A stretch of DNA of 5,430 bases from NCBI GenBank assembly GCA_050260255.1, contig JBLNBW010000023.1, positions 1-5,430 on the forward strand, given 5' to 3'. Origin of the DNA: JAQGMV01 sp050260255 (lineage in GTDB: Bacteria; Pseudomonadota; Gammaproteobacteria; Burkholderiales; SG8-41). A program made the translations under genes and the position numbers. The notes beneath the pieces are model-generated. The model was given only the letters and a program-made list of their open reading frames with translations, did no database searches and had not been told where the DNA came from. Shown here piece after piece: positions 1-5,430 of this stretch; within the stretch, counting starts at the first letter, position 1; each line of letters begins with the position of its first letter.

Positions 1-1104
1 GGGTCGATAGCGACTTACGGCGTGAAGTCCGTGCTGGAAACGCGCAATTCGTCGGAGAGCCCGGAGATGTATTACCAGGTCGGCCGCTATGCTCAGGAGC
101 AGGGTCGCTTCGATGCAGCGACACAGGCCTATGAGCACGCGCTGAAGCTCAAGAGCCATTATCCCGAAGCGTCCAATGCGCTTGCTACGGTTTACGCGCT
201 CCAGGGCAAGTACGATCTCGCGGCTCAGCGTCTCGGTCAGGCCGTCAAGGAAAATCCGCGCGCAGCTTATCTCCACAACAACCTGGGCTACGTGCTGTAC
301 CTCAAGGGCGATTACACCCAAGCGATAACTTTCCTAGAGCAGGCAGTGGCGCTCGATCCCCGCTATGCGCGCGCACACACCAATCTTGCGCTCGCGTACA
401 CGAAGACGGGCAACGCGCAGCTCGCGGGCGAACACCATGCGCGCGCGCTGCAGCTCGCGCGGCTCCCGGATGCGGCCGTGCCGCAGACGGCGTCGCGTAC
501 GGCGGCTGCCAGCCCTCGCAACGCGCCTTCAACGGCGGGATCAATTGCTGGCCCCGTGATGCACCCACCGGAGCAGAAGTCGAGCACGTCATATCGCGAC
601 GTGGCGCCGGCTGCGGTAGGCGCCGTCGCATCATCGCCCGCATTGAGCCTCGTCCGGGTAGCACCCGGCATCTACGAGTTGCGCGCACCGGAGACCGCCG
701 TACGCCCGACACAAGCCCAGCGAGTCGCCGACATGCAGTCTGCGGCGACGATTTCGTCGACGAACCTCAGGCCTTTCCGACTCGAAGTGTCGAACGGCAA
801 TGGCGCAACGGGCATGGCGAAGCGCGTGGCGCACAGGCTGCGCGAGGCGGGCATGACACCGGTCCGCCTTACCAATCAAAAGCCGTGGCAGCGTATCACT
901 GAAATTCAGTACGGCGCCGGCTATGCGATGGAAGCGGCGCAACTCGCGGCGCTGCTGCGCCATCAAGCGATGATGATACGCAGCGACAAGCTGCGTTCCG
1001 ACATCAAGGTAAGGCTCGTGCTGGGCCGCGACGTGAGGGACGAAACCGCATTGCTTGCGCCGCCCGCCGGCGATGACAGGCCGCGCCTCGCTCGCTCGAA
1101 TTAA
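1..1104 (+). CDS. TPR-repeat protein with C-terminal LytR_C-type domain (5' partial)
   Basis: The reading frame is open to the first base of the window, and the first internal start, GTG at 22, has no Shine-Dalgarno sequence before it, so the gene very probably begins upstream. Residues here are counted from that GTG. Residues 16-148 hold about four tetratricopeptide repeats with the usual W/Y-x-x-x-G-x-Y/F and A-x-x-P spacing (for example NNLGYVLYLKGDYTQAI and LEQAVALDP), a scaffold for protein contacts. Residues 150-250 are a low-complexity Ala/Pro/Ser/Thr linker. Residues about 252-338 start with RLEVSNGNGATGMAKRVA and end near VRLVLGRDV, the pattern of the LytR_C (LytR/CpsA/Psr C-terminal) domain. 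No LCP catalytic domain is visible. TPR proteins of this layout are often envelope lipoproteins, including TadD-like proteins of pilus loci, but any signal peptide would lie outside the window. It is 27 bases upstream of the membrane protein gene and probably in its operon. The exact role is unknown. Confidence 0.85.
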   Translation, partial: GSIATYGVKSVLETRNSSESPEMYYQVGRYAQEQGRFDAATQAYEHALKLKSHYPEASNALATVYALQGKYDLAAQRLGQAVKENPRAAYLHNNLGYVLYLKGDYTQAITFLEQAVALDPRYARAHTNLALAYTKTGNAQLAGEHHARALQLARLPDAAVPQTASRTAAASPRNAPSTAGSIAGPVMHPPEQKSSTSYRDVAPAAVGAVASSPALSLVRVAPGIYELRAPETAVRPTQAQRVADMQSAATISSTNLRPFRLEVSNGNGATGMAKRVAHRLREAGMTPVRLTNQKPWQRITEIQYGAGYAMEAAQLAALLRHQAMMIRSDKLRSDIKVRLVLGRDVRDETALLAPPAGDDRPRLARSN

Positions 1105-1117
1105 GGCCGCATCGCAC

Positions 1118-1122
1118 AGGAG
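1118..1122 (+). promoter_or_regulatory. Shine-Dalgarno sequence for the GT-C-like membrane protein gene
   Basis: AGGAG lies nine bases before the ATG at 1132. It supports that start over the in-frame ATG codons at 1150 and 1186, which have no comparable site. It sits in the 27-base gap after the TPR gene. I see no promoter or terminator in that gap, which fits co-transcription. Confidence 0.7.
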
Positions 1123-1131
1123 CGCCAACCG

Positions 1132-2790
1132 ATGTCTACCACCGAATCCATGGCCGCGGATCAGTACGGCGGGGCGCGAGCGTCGATGGCGAAGCGGGCT
1201 TTGAGCGGCTTTACCGTGCCCGTTACCGTCGTGCTGGCGCTCTTCGTGCTCAAGCTCGCGACGCCGATCAACTACGACCCCGATCTCTATTGGCATCTCA
1301 AGACCGGCGAATACATCGTGGCGAACGGTGCATTGCCGCATGCCGACGTTTTCTCGCACACCATGCTGGGAGCCGACTGGGTGCTGCACGAGTGGCTCTC
1401 GGAGGTGATTTTCTACGCGGCATACGCCACTGCCGGATTCACGGGTCTCAACGTCCTCGTGGCCGCCCTCTATGCGCTTACCTTTTGTGCGCTTTACCGC
1501 GTGTGCGGGCGCACGGCCGGCTCGGAGATGCAGGCATTGATCGTCGCCTTGCTGTTCTTCGCGCCCTTGATCGGGTTTACGTCGCCGCGGCCGCAGCTCT
1601 TCACCTATCTCTTCTTCGTTCTCTACGTGGGCGTTCTGGTGGATTACAAGTATCGCGCAACCGTCCGCCTCGGCTGGGTTTTGCCCCTCGTCATGATCGG
1701 CTGGGCGAACCTGCACGGCGCCAGCATCGTCGGAGTGGCGCTGCTCGCTTTATTCGTCGCCTCCGAATGGGTCGGCATTTGGCTCGGTGGGCCGGTCGAC
1801 CCGGCGCGGCGCGCGCTTCTCAAGAGGCTCACGTTCTGGTCTGCGCTCGGCGCAGCCGCCACCTTGTGCAATCCCCGCTTCGTCGAGTACTGGATCTATC
1901 CGTTCTATGTGCTCAACCTCGACGTCGCCAAGGGCGTGATCAACGAGTGGCAAAGCCCGAATTTCCATTCGCTTTACTATCGTTACTTCCTGGGCGCCTT
2001 CCTGCTTTTCTTCGCAGTGCAGATCTATTCGCGCCGCAAGCCCGAACTGCCCGAGCTGGTGCTACCGCTGTTTTTCATCGTCTGCGGTTTCACGGCGGTC
2101 AGGCATCTGCCGCTCGCCTGCCTTGCAGTTGCTCCATTTTTCGCACTCTTCGTTCCTCACCTGCCTGCGATGCCGAGAGTGGCCGCGATCCTGAAGAAAG
2201 ACACACGGCGCGGGCGGCAGCTCGATCCAGCGATCGTGAACGCGCTCAATTTCGCACTTCTCATTTGCGTGGGCGCGAGCATCGTCTACATCCAGACCCG
2301 GCGCTACACGCCGGAGACGATAGTCGACACGGCGCTGCCGGTGAAGGCGGCGTCGTTCGTTGCGGAGAAGGGCATCAAGGGGCGCATGTTCAACGAGTAC
2401 GGCGAAGGCGGTTACCTCATCTATCGTTTGTATCCGGAGCAGCGTGTCTTCGTGGACGGCCGCGCCGATCTCTACGGCAACGCCTTCCTCAACGACTATT
2501 TCGAGATCGTGAACGGCAGGGCAGGCTGGAAGAAGAAGCTCGACGCTCATCGCATCGATTACGCAATTCTGCCGAAAGAAGTCGCGTTGCGGCAGCTGCT
2601 GCTCGCCGACGGTGGCTACAAGCTGGTGTACGACGACGAGCGGCATTCCGTAATCGTTCGCAACAGCCCGCAATATGCACGCTTGGCTGCGGTGTCCGAG
2701 TGGAGCGAAGTCAGCGCCGGTACGGACGCCGCCGATGCGGACAAGCCGATGACGGCGGTCCGATCGGATAACGCCGCGTGGCGGAGGTAA
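1132..2790 (+). CDS. Polytopic membrane protein, GT-C glycosyltransferase-like, with C-terminal periplasmic domain
   Basis: The 552-residue product has about 11 membrane helices by eye: near 25-44, 93-121, 134-150, 153-170, 181-195, 196-218, 232-247, 284-299, 304-321, 324-342 and 367-387. Basic loops (20-22, 122-127, 171-179, 225-232, 300-303, 348-363) all fall on the cytoplasmic side of an N-in model, leaving the C-terminal 390-552 in the periplasm. The loop after helix 1 carries DPDLYWHLKTGEYI (49-62) and a later HEW (86-88). An acidic motif in the first external loop is the hallmark of GT-C enzymes, which use polyprenyl-linked sugars. Other conspicuous segments are SPRPQLFTY (151-159), NLHGAS (193-198) and, in the soluble domain, EGGYLIYRLYPEQRVFVDGR (425-444). 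I recognise a widespread uncharacterised family rather than a named enzyme. The neighbouring GtrB-like gene supports a transferase role, but catalysis is inferred. It could instead be a flippase, a polymerase or a non-catalytic partner. Confidence 0.85.
   Translation: MSTTESMAADQYGGARASMAKRALSGFTVPVTVVLALFVLKLATPINYDPDLYWHLKTGEYIVANGALPHADVFSHTMLGADWVLHEWLSEVIFYAAYATAGFTGLNVLVAALYALTFCALYRVCGRTAGSEMQALIVALLFFAPLIGFTSPRPQLFTYLFFVLYVGVLVDYKYRATVRLGWVLPLVMIGWANLHGASIVGVALLALFVASEWVGIWLGGPVDPARRALLKRLTFWSALGAAATLCNPRFVEYWIYPFYVLNLDVAKGVINEWQSPNFHSLYYRYFLGAFLLFFAVQIYSRRKPELPELVLPLFFIVCGFTAVRHLPLACLAVAPFFALFVPHLPAMPRVAAILKKDTRRGRQLDPAIVNALNFALLICVGASIVYIQTRRYTPETIVDTALPVKAASFVAEKGIKGRMFNEYGEGGYLIYRLYPEQRVFVDGRADLYGNAFLNDYFEIVNGRAGWKKKLDAHRIDYAILPKEVALRQLLLADGGYKLVYDDERHSVIVRNSPQYARLAAVSEWSEVSAGTDAADADKPMTAVRSDNAAWRR
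2783..2787 (+). promoter_or_regulatory. Strong Shine-Dalgarno sequence abutting the upstream stop codon
   Basis: GGAGG lies at the very end of the membrane protein gene, directly before its TAA (2788-2790) and seven bases before the ATG at 2795. Ribosomes ending one gene are placed to start the next, so the two proteins are probably translationally coupled. The site favours the ATG at 2795 as the start of the glycosyltransferase gene. A second possible start, GTG at 2849 with GGGGA at 2835-2839, would remove 18 residues. Confidence 0.7.
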
Positions 2791-2794
2791 GGCG

Positions 2795-3889
2795 ATGTCG
2801 ATACGCGCTGCAGCGAGGACTGGAAATTTCGCGCGGGGACTGCATCCGGTGACGACAGAAGAGCGGTCCGAAAGGCTGGGAAGCGGCCATCGCAGCACCA
2901 GCGGTATTCTCGCGCAGCCGCAGCGCTCGCGCCGCAAGCGAGCACCGCTCGTCTCGCTCATCGTGCCCGTGCTCAACGAGGCGGAGGCGATCCCTCTTTT
3001 CATCGAAGCCGTGGGCCGGGTGCTGGAGCGCGCCGAACTGCACTACGAGATGCTGTTCGTGGACGACGGCTCGTCGGACGATACGCTCGCTGTTCTCAAG
3101 GAGATAAGCCGTGCCGACGCGCGCGTGCGAGTGGTGAGCTTCACGCGCAACTTCGGCAAGGAAGCAGCGCTCTCCGCCGGGCTCGATTTCGCGCGTGGCG
3201 ACGTCATGATACCCATAGACGTCGACCTGCAGGATCCGCCCTCGGTGATACCGCTCTTCGTCGAGCGCTGGCGCGAAGGCTACGACGTGGTGTACGGCGT
3301 ACGCGCAAGCCGAGAGGCAGACAGCTTCCTCAAGCGCAACACCTCGCTCGCTTTCTACCGGATGTTCAACCGCTTCTCGAACACCAAGCTGCCGGAGAAC
3401 GCGGGTGACTTCCGGTTGCTCGACCGCCGCGTGGTGGAAGTCCTGCGCCGCTTGCCGGAGCGCACGCGGTTCATGAAAGGACTATACGCCTGGGTGGGCT
3501 TCCGTACGGCCGCCGTGACATATGAGCGGCCTGCGCGCTCAGCGGGTGTCACGAAATGGAAGCCGTGGGCGCTATGGAATTTCGCCCTCGACGGCCTGTT
3601 CGGCTTTTCGACATTGCCGCTGCGCGCGTGGACCTACATCGGTCTCGTGATCGCGACTGCGGCATTCTTCTACGCGGCGTTCATTGCAGTGAGGACCTTC
3701 GTTCTCGGCGTCGACGTGCCCGGTTATGCATCGATCGTGACGTCCATTATGTTCTTCTCCGGCATGCAACTCGTCACGCTGGGCGTGATCGGCGAATACA
3801 TCGGCCGGTTGTTCCAGGAATCGAAGGCCCGTCCGCTGTACGTCGTGGATGCGGTGCACGAGCGCGGCGATGCGGGTTTTGCGGAATAG
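2795..3889 (+). CDS. GtrB/DPM1-like family 2 polyprenyl-phosphate glycosyltransferase
   Basis: This 364-residue enzyme is expected to move a sugar from a nucleotide-sugar donor onto polyprenyl (undecaprenyl) phosphate at the cytoplasmic face of the inner membrane. The GT-A fold motifs are all present: VPVLNE (57-62), VDDGSSDDT (89-97), RNFGKEAAL (118-126), the metal-binding DVDLQDPP (142-149), GDFRLLDR (204-211), the ERTRFMKG segment (222-229) and a RSAGVTKWK element (248-256). Two membrane helices follow, about 277-297 and 314-336, as in GtrB, YfdH and ArnC-type enzymes. Residues 1-50 form a polar, basic extension, ending RSRRKRAP, that usual family members lack. The gene starts four bases after the membrane protein gene and ends two bases before the methyltransferase gene. 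The motif set makes the family assignment strong. The sugar (glucose, mannose, GlcNAc or an aminosugar) cannot be told from these motifs. Confidence 0.93.
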   Translation: MSIRAAARTGNFARGLHPVTTEERSERLGSGHRSTSGILAQPQRSRRKRAPLVSLIVPVLNEAEAIPLFIEAVGRVLERAELHYEMLFVDDGSSDDTLAVLKEISRADARVRVVSFTRNFGKEAALSAGLDFARGDVMIPIDVDLQDPPSVIPLFVERWREGYDVVYGVRASREADSFLKRNTSLAFYRMFNRFSNTKLPENAGDFRLLDRRVVEVLRRLPERTRFMKGLYAWVGFRTAAVTYERPARSAGVTKWKPWALWNFALDGLFGFSTLPLRAWTYIGLVIATAAFFYAAFIAVRTFVLGVDVPGYASIVTSIMFFSGMQLVTLGVIGEYIGRLFQESKARPLYVVDAVHERGDAGFAE

Positions 3890-3891
3890 CG

Positions 3892-4608
3892 ATGGACCTA
3901 AAAGAGATTCATGGCTGGAACGGCGAAGTTGGCAGGCACTGGTATTACGCTTCGAAAGCGGCGGCACTGGACCGCCTGGTGCAGCCGATAACTTTCCACA
4001 CCATCGCGGACATCGGCGCAGGCTCGGGCTTTTTTGCGAAGCACCTGCTCCAGCGCAGGAGCGACGCGCGCGATGCCACGTGCATCGATATCAATTACGA
4101 GCGCGACAGCGACGAATGGCACCTGGGCAAACGCGTCGCGTACCGACGGGAAGCGCAGCCGCTCGGTGCGGATCTTTATCTGCTGATGGACGTCTTGGAG
4201 CATGTGGAAGACGACGTGCCGTTTCTCCGGTCCGTCGTGGAATCGTCGCAAAGGCACGCGCATTTCGTGATCACGGTGCCGGCATTCAACTTTTTATGGA
4301 GCGGCCACGACGAATATCTCGGTCATTACCGGCGCTACACGCTTCATCAGATCAGCGGCGTCGCACGCGAGGCAGGTTTGAAGGTGGAAAAGGCCTGCTA
4401 CTTCTTCGGCGCGCTGTTTCCCGCCGTCGCGGCAGTGCGCCTGTCGCGGAAATTGCTTGCCCCGGCGGCAGCGCCAGCATCCGACATGCGGCCCGTACCG
4501 ACGGTTCTCAACAAAGCGCTTCGCGCCGTATGCCGCGTGGAAGAAGGCGCGTTCACGCGCAACCGTGCATTCGGCCTCACGGCTTTCGTGCTGGCGAATC
4601 GCGGGTGA
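3892..4608 (+). CDS. Class I SAM-dependent methyltransferase
   Basis: The 238-residue product has a Rossmann-type SAM-binding core. Motif I is ADIGAGSGFFAKHLL (39-53), the acidic end of strand 2 is CIDINY (64-69) with D66 the likely ribose contact, and the motif IV region is LLMDVLEHVEDD (97-108). A conserved-looking segment follows, VPAFNFLWSGHDEYLGHYRR (129-148), typical of Methyltransf_11/23-type enzymes found beside glycosyltransferases. A hydrophobic stretch at 169-184 may touch the membrane. I chose ATG 3892, two bases after the glycosyltransferase stop and with a weak GGAA at 3883-3886. The frame stays open back to 3556, but that extension lies inside the glycosyltransferase gene and has shadow-type Arg-rich composition. 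Substrate is unknown; a sugar, lipid-linked intermediate or glycan end are candidates from context. Small-molecule or quinone-type methylation is less likely here but not excluded. Confidence 0.9.
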   Translation: MDLKEIHGWNGEVGRHWYYASKAAALDRLVQPITFHTIADIGAGSGFFAKHLLQRRSDARDATCIDINYERDSDEWHLGKRVAYRREAQPLGADLYLLMDVLEHVEDDVPFLRSVVESSQRHAHFVITVPAFNFLWSGHDEYLGHYRRYTLHQISGVAREAGLKVEKACYFFGALFPAVAAVRLSRKLLAPAAAPASDMRPVPTVLNKALRAVCRVEEGAFTRNRAFGLTAFVLANRG

Positions 4609-4617
4609 AGCTCCCGC
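4601..4617 (+). terminator. Short hairpin over the methyltransferase stop codon
   Basis: GCGGG (4601-4605) pairs with CCCGC (4613-4617) around a seven-base loop that begins with the TGA stop. There is no T-run after it on either strand, so it is not a classical intrinsic terminator. It could pause or stabilise the operon transcript at the convergent junction. The stem is only 5 bp and might be chance in GC-rich DNA. Confidence 0.25.
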
Positions 4618-4627
4618 TACGAAGCCG

Positions 4628-5047
4628 CTAGCGCAGCATCGCTTCGCGTTCTGACGTCTGCTTCGGCGAAGCAGACCCCTCGCGGAACGCGTAGTACCGC
4701 AATCCGACGAAGGTGAACAGCGTGTAGGGCACGATTCCAAGCGCCTGGGACACATAGGTGTCCATCTGCAGCACATGTATGGCCCACAGGACCGTCGCCA
4801 GATTGAGGCCATACGCCACCAGGATGACAGTCGCGAATCGCAGCGCTGCCGGCAATGCGTCGCCAGTGTGGCGGAAAGTCCAGCCGCGGTTCAGCACGAA
4901 GCTGACGACGAGACCGACGGCATAGCCGAGAACGTTGGACGGCACGTCCCCCATGGAGCCGGCCGACTTTGCAATGAAGATAACGGCAAGGCCGACAGCG
5001 CTGTTCAGCACGCCGACCATCAGGAATTTGAATAGCGACCAGAGCAC
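4628..5047 (-). CDS. GtrA-family small membrane protein (putative polyprenyl-linked sugar translocation)
   Basis: The 139-residue protein has four membrane helices, about 8-27, 36-53, 68-90 and 96-118, matching GtrA family length and layout. Typical elements are FLMVGVLNSAVGL (8-20), NVLGYAVGLVVSFVLNRGWT (38-57) and FTFVGLRYYAFR (111-122). In serotype-converting gtr systems GtrA is thought to flip undecaprenyl-phosphate-sugar made by GtrB to the periplasmic face. The start is GTG at 5047, preceded by GGGGA at 5056-5052 with a short four-base spacer. An in-frame TAG at 5077-5075 rules out a much longer form, and the N-terminus then begins just before helix 1 as in relatives. It lies on the strand opposite the GtrB-like gene and converges on the methyltransferase gene, 19 bases between stops. 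A kinase gene upstream on the same strand may share its transcript. The polar 20-residue tail contains a strong inverted repeat. Confidence 0.9.
   Translation of the reverse strand: MLWSLFKFLMVGVLNSAVGLAVIFIAKSAGSMGDVPSNVLGYAVGLVVSFVLNRGWTFRHTGDALPAALRFATVILVAYGLNLATVLWAIHVLQMDTYVSQALGIVPYTLFTFVGLRYYAFREGSASPKQTSEREAMLR
4656..4676. repeat. Perfect 9-bp inverted repeat in the 3' end of the GtrA gene
   Basis: GTCTGCTTC (4656-4664) and GAAGCAGAC (4668-4676) are exact reverse complements around a three-base GGC loop. The repeat lies inside the gtrA-like coding region, about 30 bases before its stop, and 47 bases beyond the methyltransferase stop on the other strand. As RNA it would fold on both strands, so it could help end or protect convergent transcripts. 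Neither side has a T-run. An imperfectly spaced pair CGAAGC (4620-4625) and GCTTCG (4641-4646) lies next to it. Confidence 0.6.
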
Positions 5048-5123
5048 GCGATCCCCGGTAAAGTCCCGCGCCGCCTACATGAGCCGGCGGTGCATGATAC
5101 TCCACCTGCGCACCGGTTGGTCG
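5048..5123. other. 76-base intergenic region between the ROK kinase and GtrA genes
   Basis: This gap lies between two minus-strand genes. It holds CCGCC (5071-5075) and GGCGG (5086-5090), which can pair around a ten-base loop, and a TATCAT reading on the minus strand at 5099-5094 that resembles a -10 box but has no good -35 box at the right distance. No T-run follows the stem. I cannot tell whether gtrA is transcribed from here or reads through from the kinase gene. Confidence 0.35.
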
Positions 5124-5430
5124 TCAGCCAAGCATCGCCGCCCCCCGCACGCCGCTCGAGTCTCCATGGCGGTTGCGTACGAGACGTGTGCGGACGACAT
5201 CGGTGAAAACCCACTCGGTCCACAACCGCGGCACCATGTCGTAAAGCGCCTCGCTGTTGGAAAGTCCTCCGCCGAGCACGATGACGTCCGGATCGAGCAC
5301 GTTGATCACCGTCGCGAGCGCCCGCGCGAGCCGTCCGGCGTAGCGCGCAAGCGTGTCCTCGGCAGGACGGGCGCCGCGCACGCTTTCGGCGACGACGGCA
5401 TCCGCGCTGATCTGCCTGCCGGTGTGCGCC
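5124..5430 (-). CDS. ROK-family sugar kinase, fructokinase (Mak)-like, C-terminal part only
   Basis: About 101 residues of the C-terminus are present; the frame stays open to the window edge, so the start, the catalytic Asp and the zinc-binding cluster are missing from view. The visible part contains TVINVLDPDVIVLGGGLSN, the late ROK strand and glycine-rich turn of the nucleotide-binding lobe, and ends with RHGDSSGVRGAAMLG. From memory, both match the C-terminus of E. coli Mak fructokinase closely, where the protein ends with a similar HGDSSGVRGAA segment. ROK enzymes of this branch phosphorylate fructose or related hexoses in the cytoplasm with ATP. The internal GTG at 5381 is not the real start, because the upstream codons (reading HTGRQISADA) continue the family pattern. 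The stop is TGA at 5126-5124. It is 76 bases upstream of the gtrA-like gene on the same strand, and any functional link to that gene is not shown by the sequence. Confidence 0.88.
   Translation of the reverse strand, partial: AHTGRQISADAVVAESVRGARPAEDTLARYAGRLARALATVINVLDPDVIVLGGGLSNSEALYDMVPRLWTEWVFTDVVRTRLVRNRHGDSSGVRGAAMLG

Noticed and set aside
631..1716. Long minus-strand open frame antisense to the TPR and membrane protein genes
   Set aside because: It is rich in Arg, His and Gly with no recognisable domain and crosses the boundary of two well-supported genes. GC-rich codon use on the plus strand explains it.
1290..2771. Plus-strand open frame of 493 residues in another frame of the membrane protein gene
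   Set aside because: It is extremely Arg/Ala-rich with no hydrophobic or motif pattern, the usual look of a shifted frame in GC-rich DNA.
2062..3003. Minus-strand open frame of 313 residues antisense to the membrane protein and synthase genes
   Set aside because: No domain, Arg-rich composition, and it spans the coupled junction of two real genes.
3556..3891. N-terminal extension of the methyltransferase frame
   Set aside because: The extension lies wholly inside the glycosyltransferase coding region and is Arg-rich; the ATG at 3892 starts just before the family's normal N-terminus.
3849..4631. Plus-strand frame of 260 residues overlapping the methyltransferase
   Set aside because: The methyltransferase motifs are in the other frame; this one has shadow composition and no domain.
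4626..4633. CGCTAGCG palindrome at the gtrA stop codon
   Set aside because: An eight-base palindrome with no partner copies in the window; it is too short to call an operator or attachment site.
5094..5099. TATCAT as a -10 box for gtrA on the minus strand
   Set aside because: No acceptable -35 hexamer lies 16-18 bases upstream; one near-match box alone is expected by chance.
4617..5105. Minus-strand frame of 162 residues overlapping the gtrA-like gene
   Set aside because: The four-helix GtrA pattern is in a different frame; this frame lacks hydrophobic segments of that kind.

Overview
The window is GC-rich and almost fully coding. It comes from a Gram-negative bacterium, most likely a proteobacterium and plausibly a betaproteobacterium. 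I infer this from base composition, the Shine-Dalgarno spacing and the character of the proteins; there is no taxonomic marker gene here. No RNA gene, CRISPR array, insertion sequence or attachment site is visible, and no stretch over 300 bases lacks a gene.

Plus strand, 1-4608: four tightly packed genes that look like one operon. In order they are (1) a TPR protein with a C-terminal LytR_C-type domain, whose 5' end lies outside the window; (2) an 11-helix membrane protein with a periplasmic-type acidic loop after helix 1, resembling GT-C glycosyltransferases, and a C-terminal periplasmic domain; (3) a GtrB/DPM1-like family 2 polyprenyl-phosphate glycosyltransferase with two C-terminal membrane helices; and (4) a class I SAM-dependent methyltransferase. 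The gaps are 27, 4 and 2 bases, so the last three are probably translationally coupled.

Minus strand, 4628-5430: a four-helix GtrA-family protein (GTG start) converges on the methyltransferase gene with 19 bases between the stops. Upstream of it is the C-terminal third of a ROK-family sugar kinase, close to the fructokinase (Mak) branch, cut by the window edge. Several small inverted repeats lie at the convergent junction.

Taken together, genes 2, 3 and GtrA match the logic of a three-component lipid-linked sugar system: a synthase charges polyprenyl phosphate with a sugar, GtrA helps move it across the inner membrane, and a GT-C-like protein transfers it in the periplasm. The methyltransferase may modify the sugar, the glycan or the lipid. 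The TPR/LytR_C protein may be a cell-envelope scaffold. Substrate and acceptor cannot be read from the sequence. The unusual points are the LytR_C domain without an LCP catalytic domain, the uncharacterised GT-C-like protein in the place of a Gtr transferase, and the separation of gtrA from gtrB onto opposite strands.
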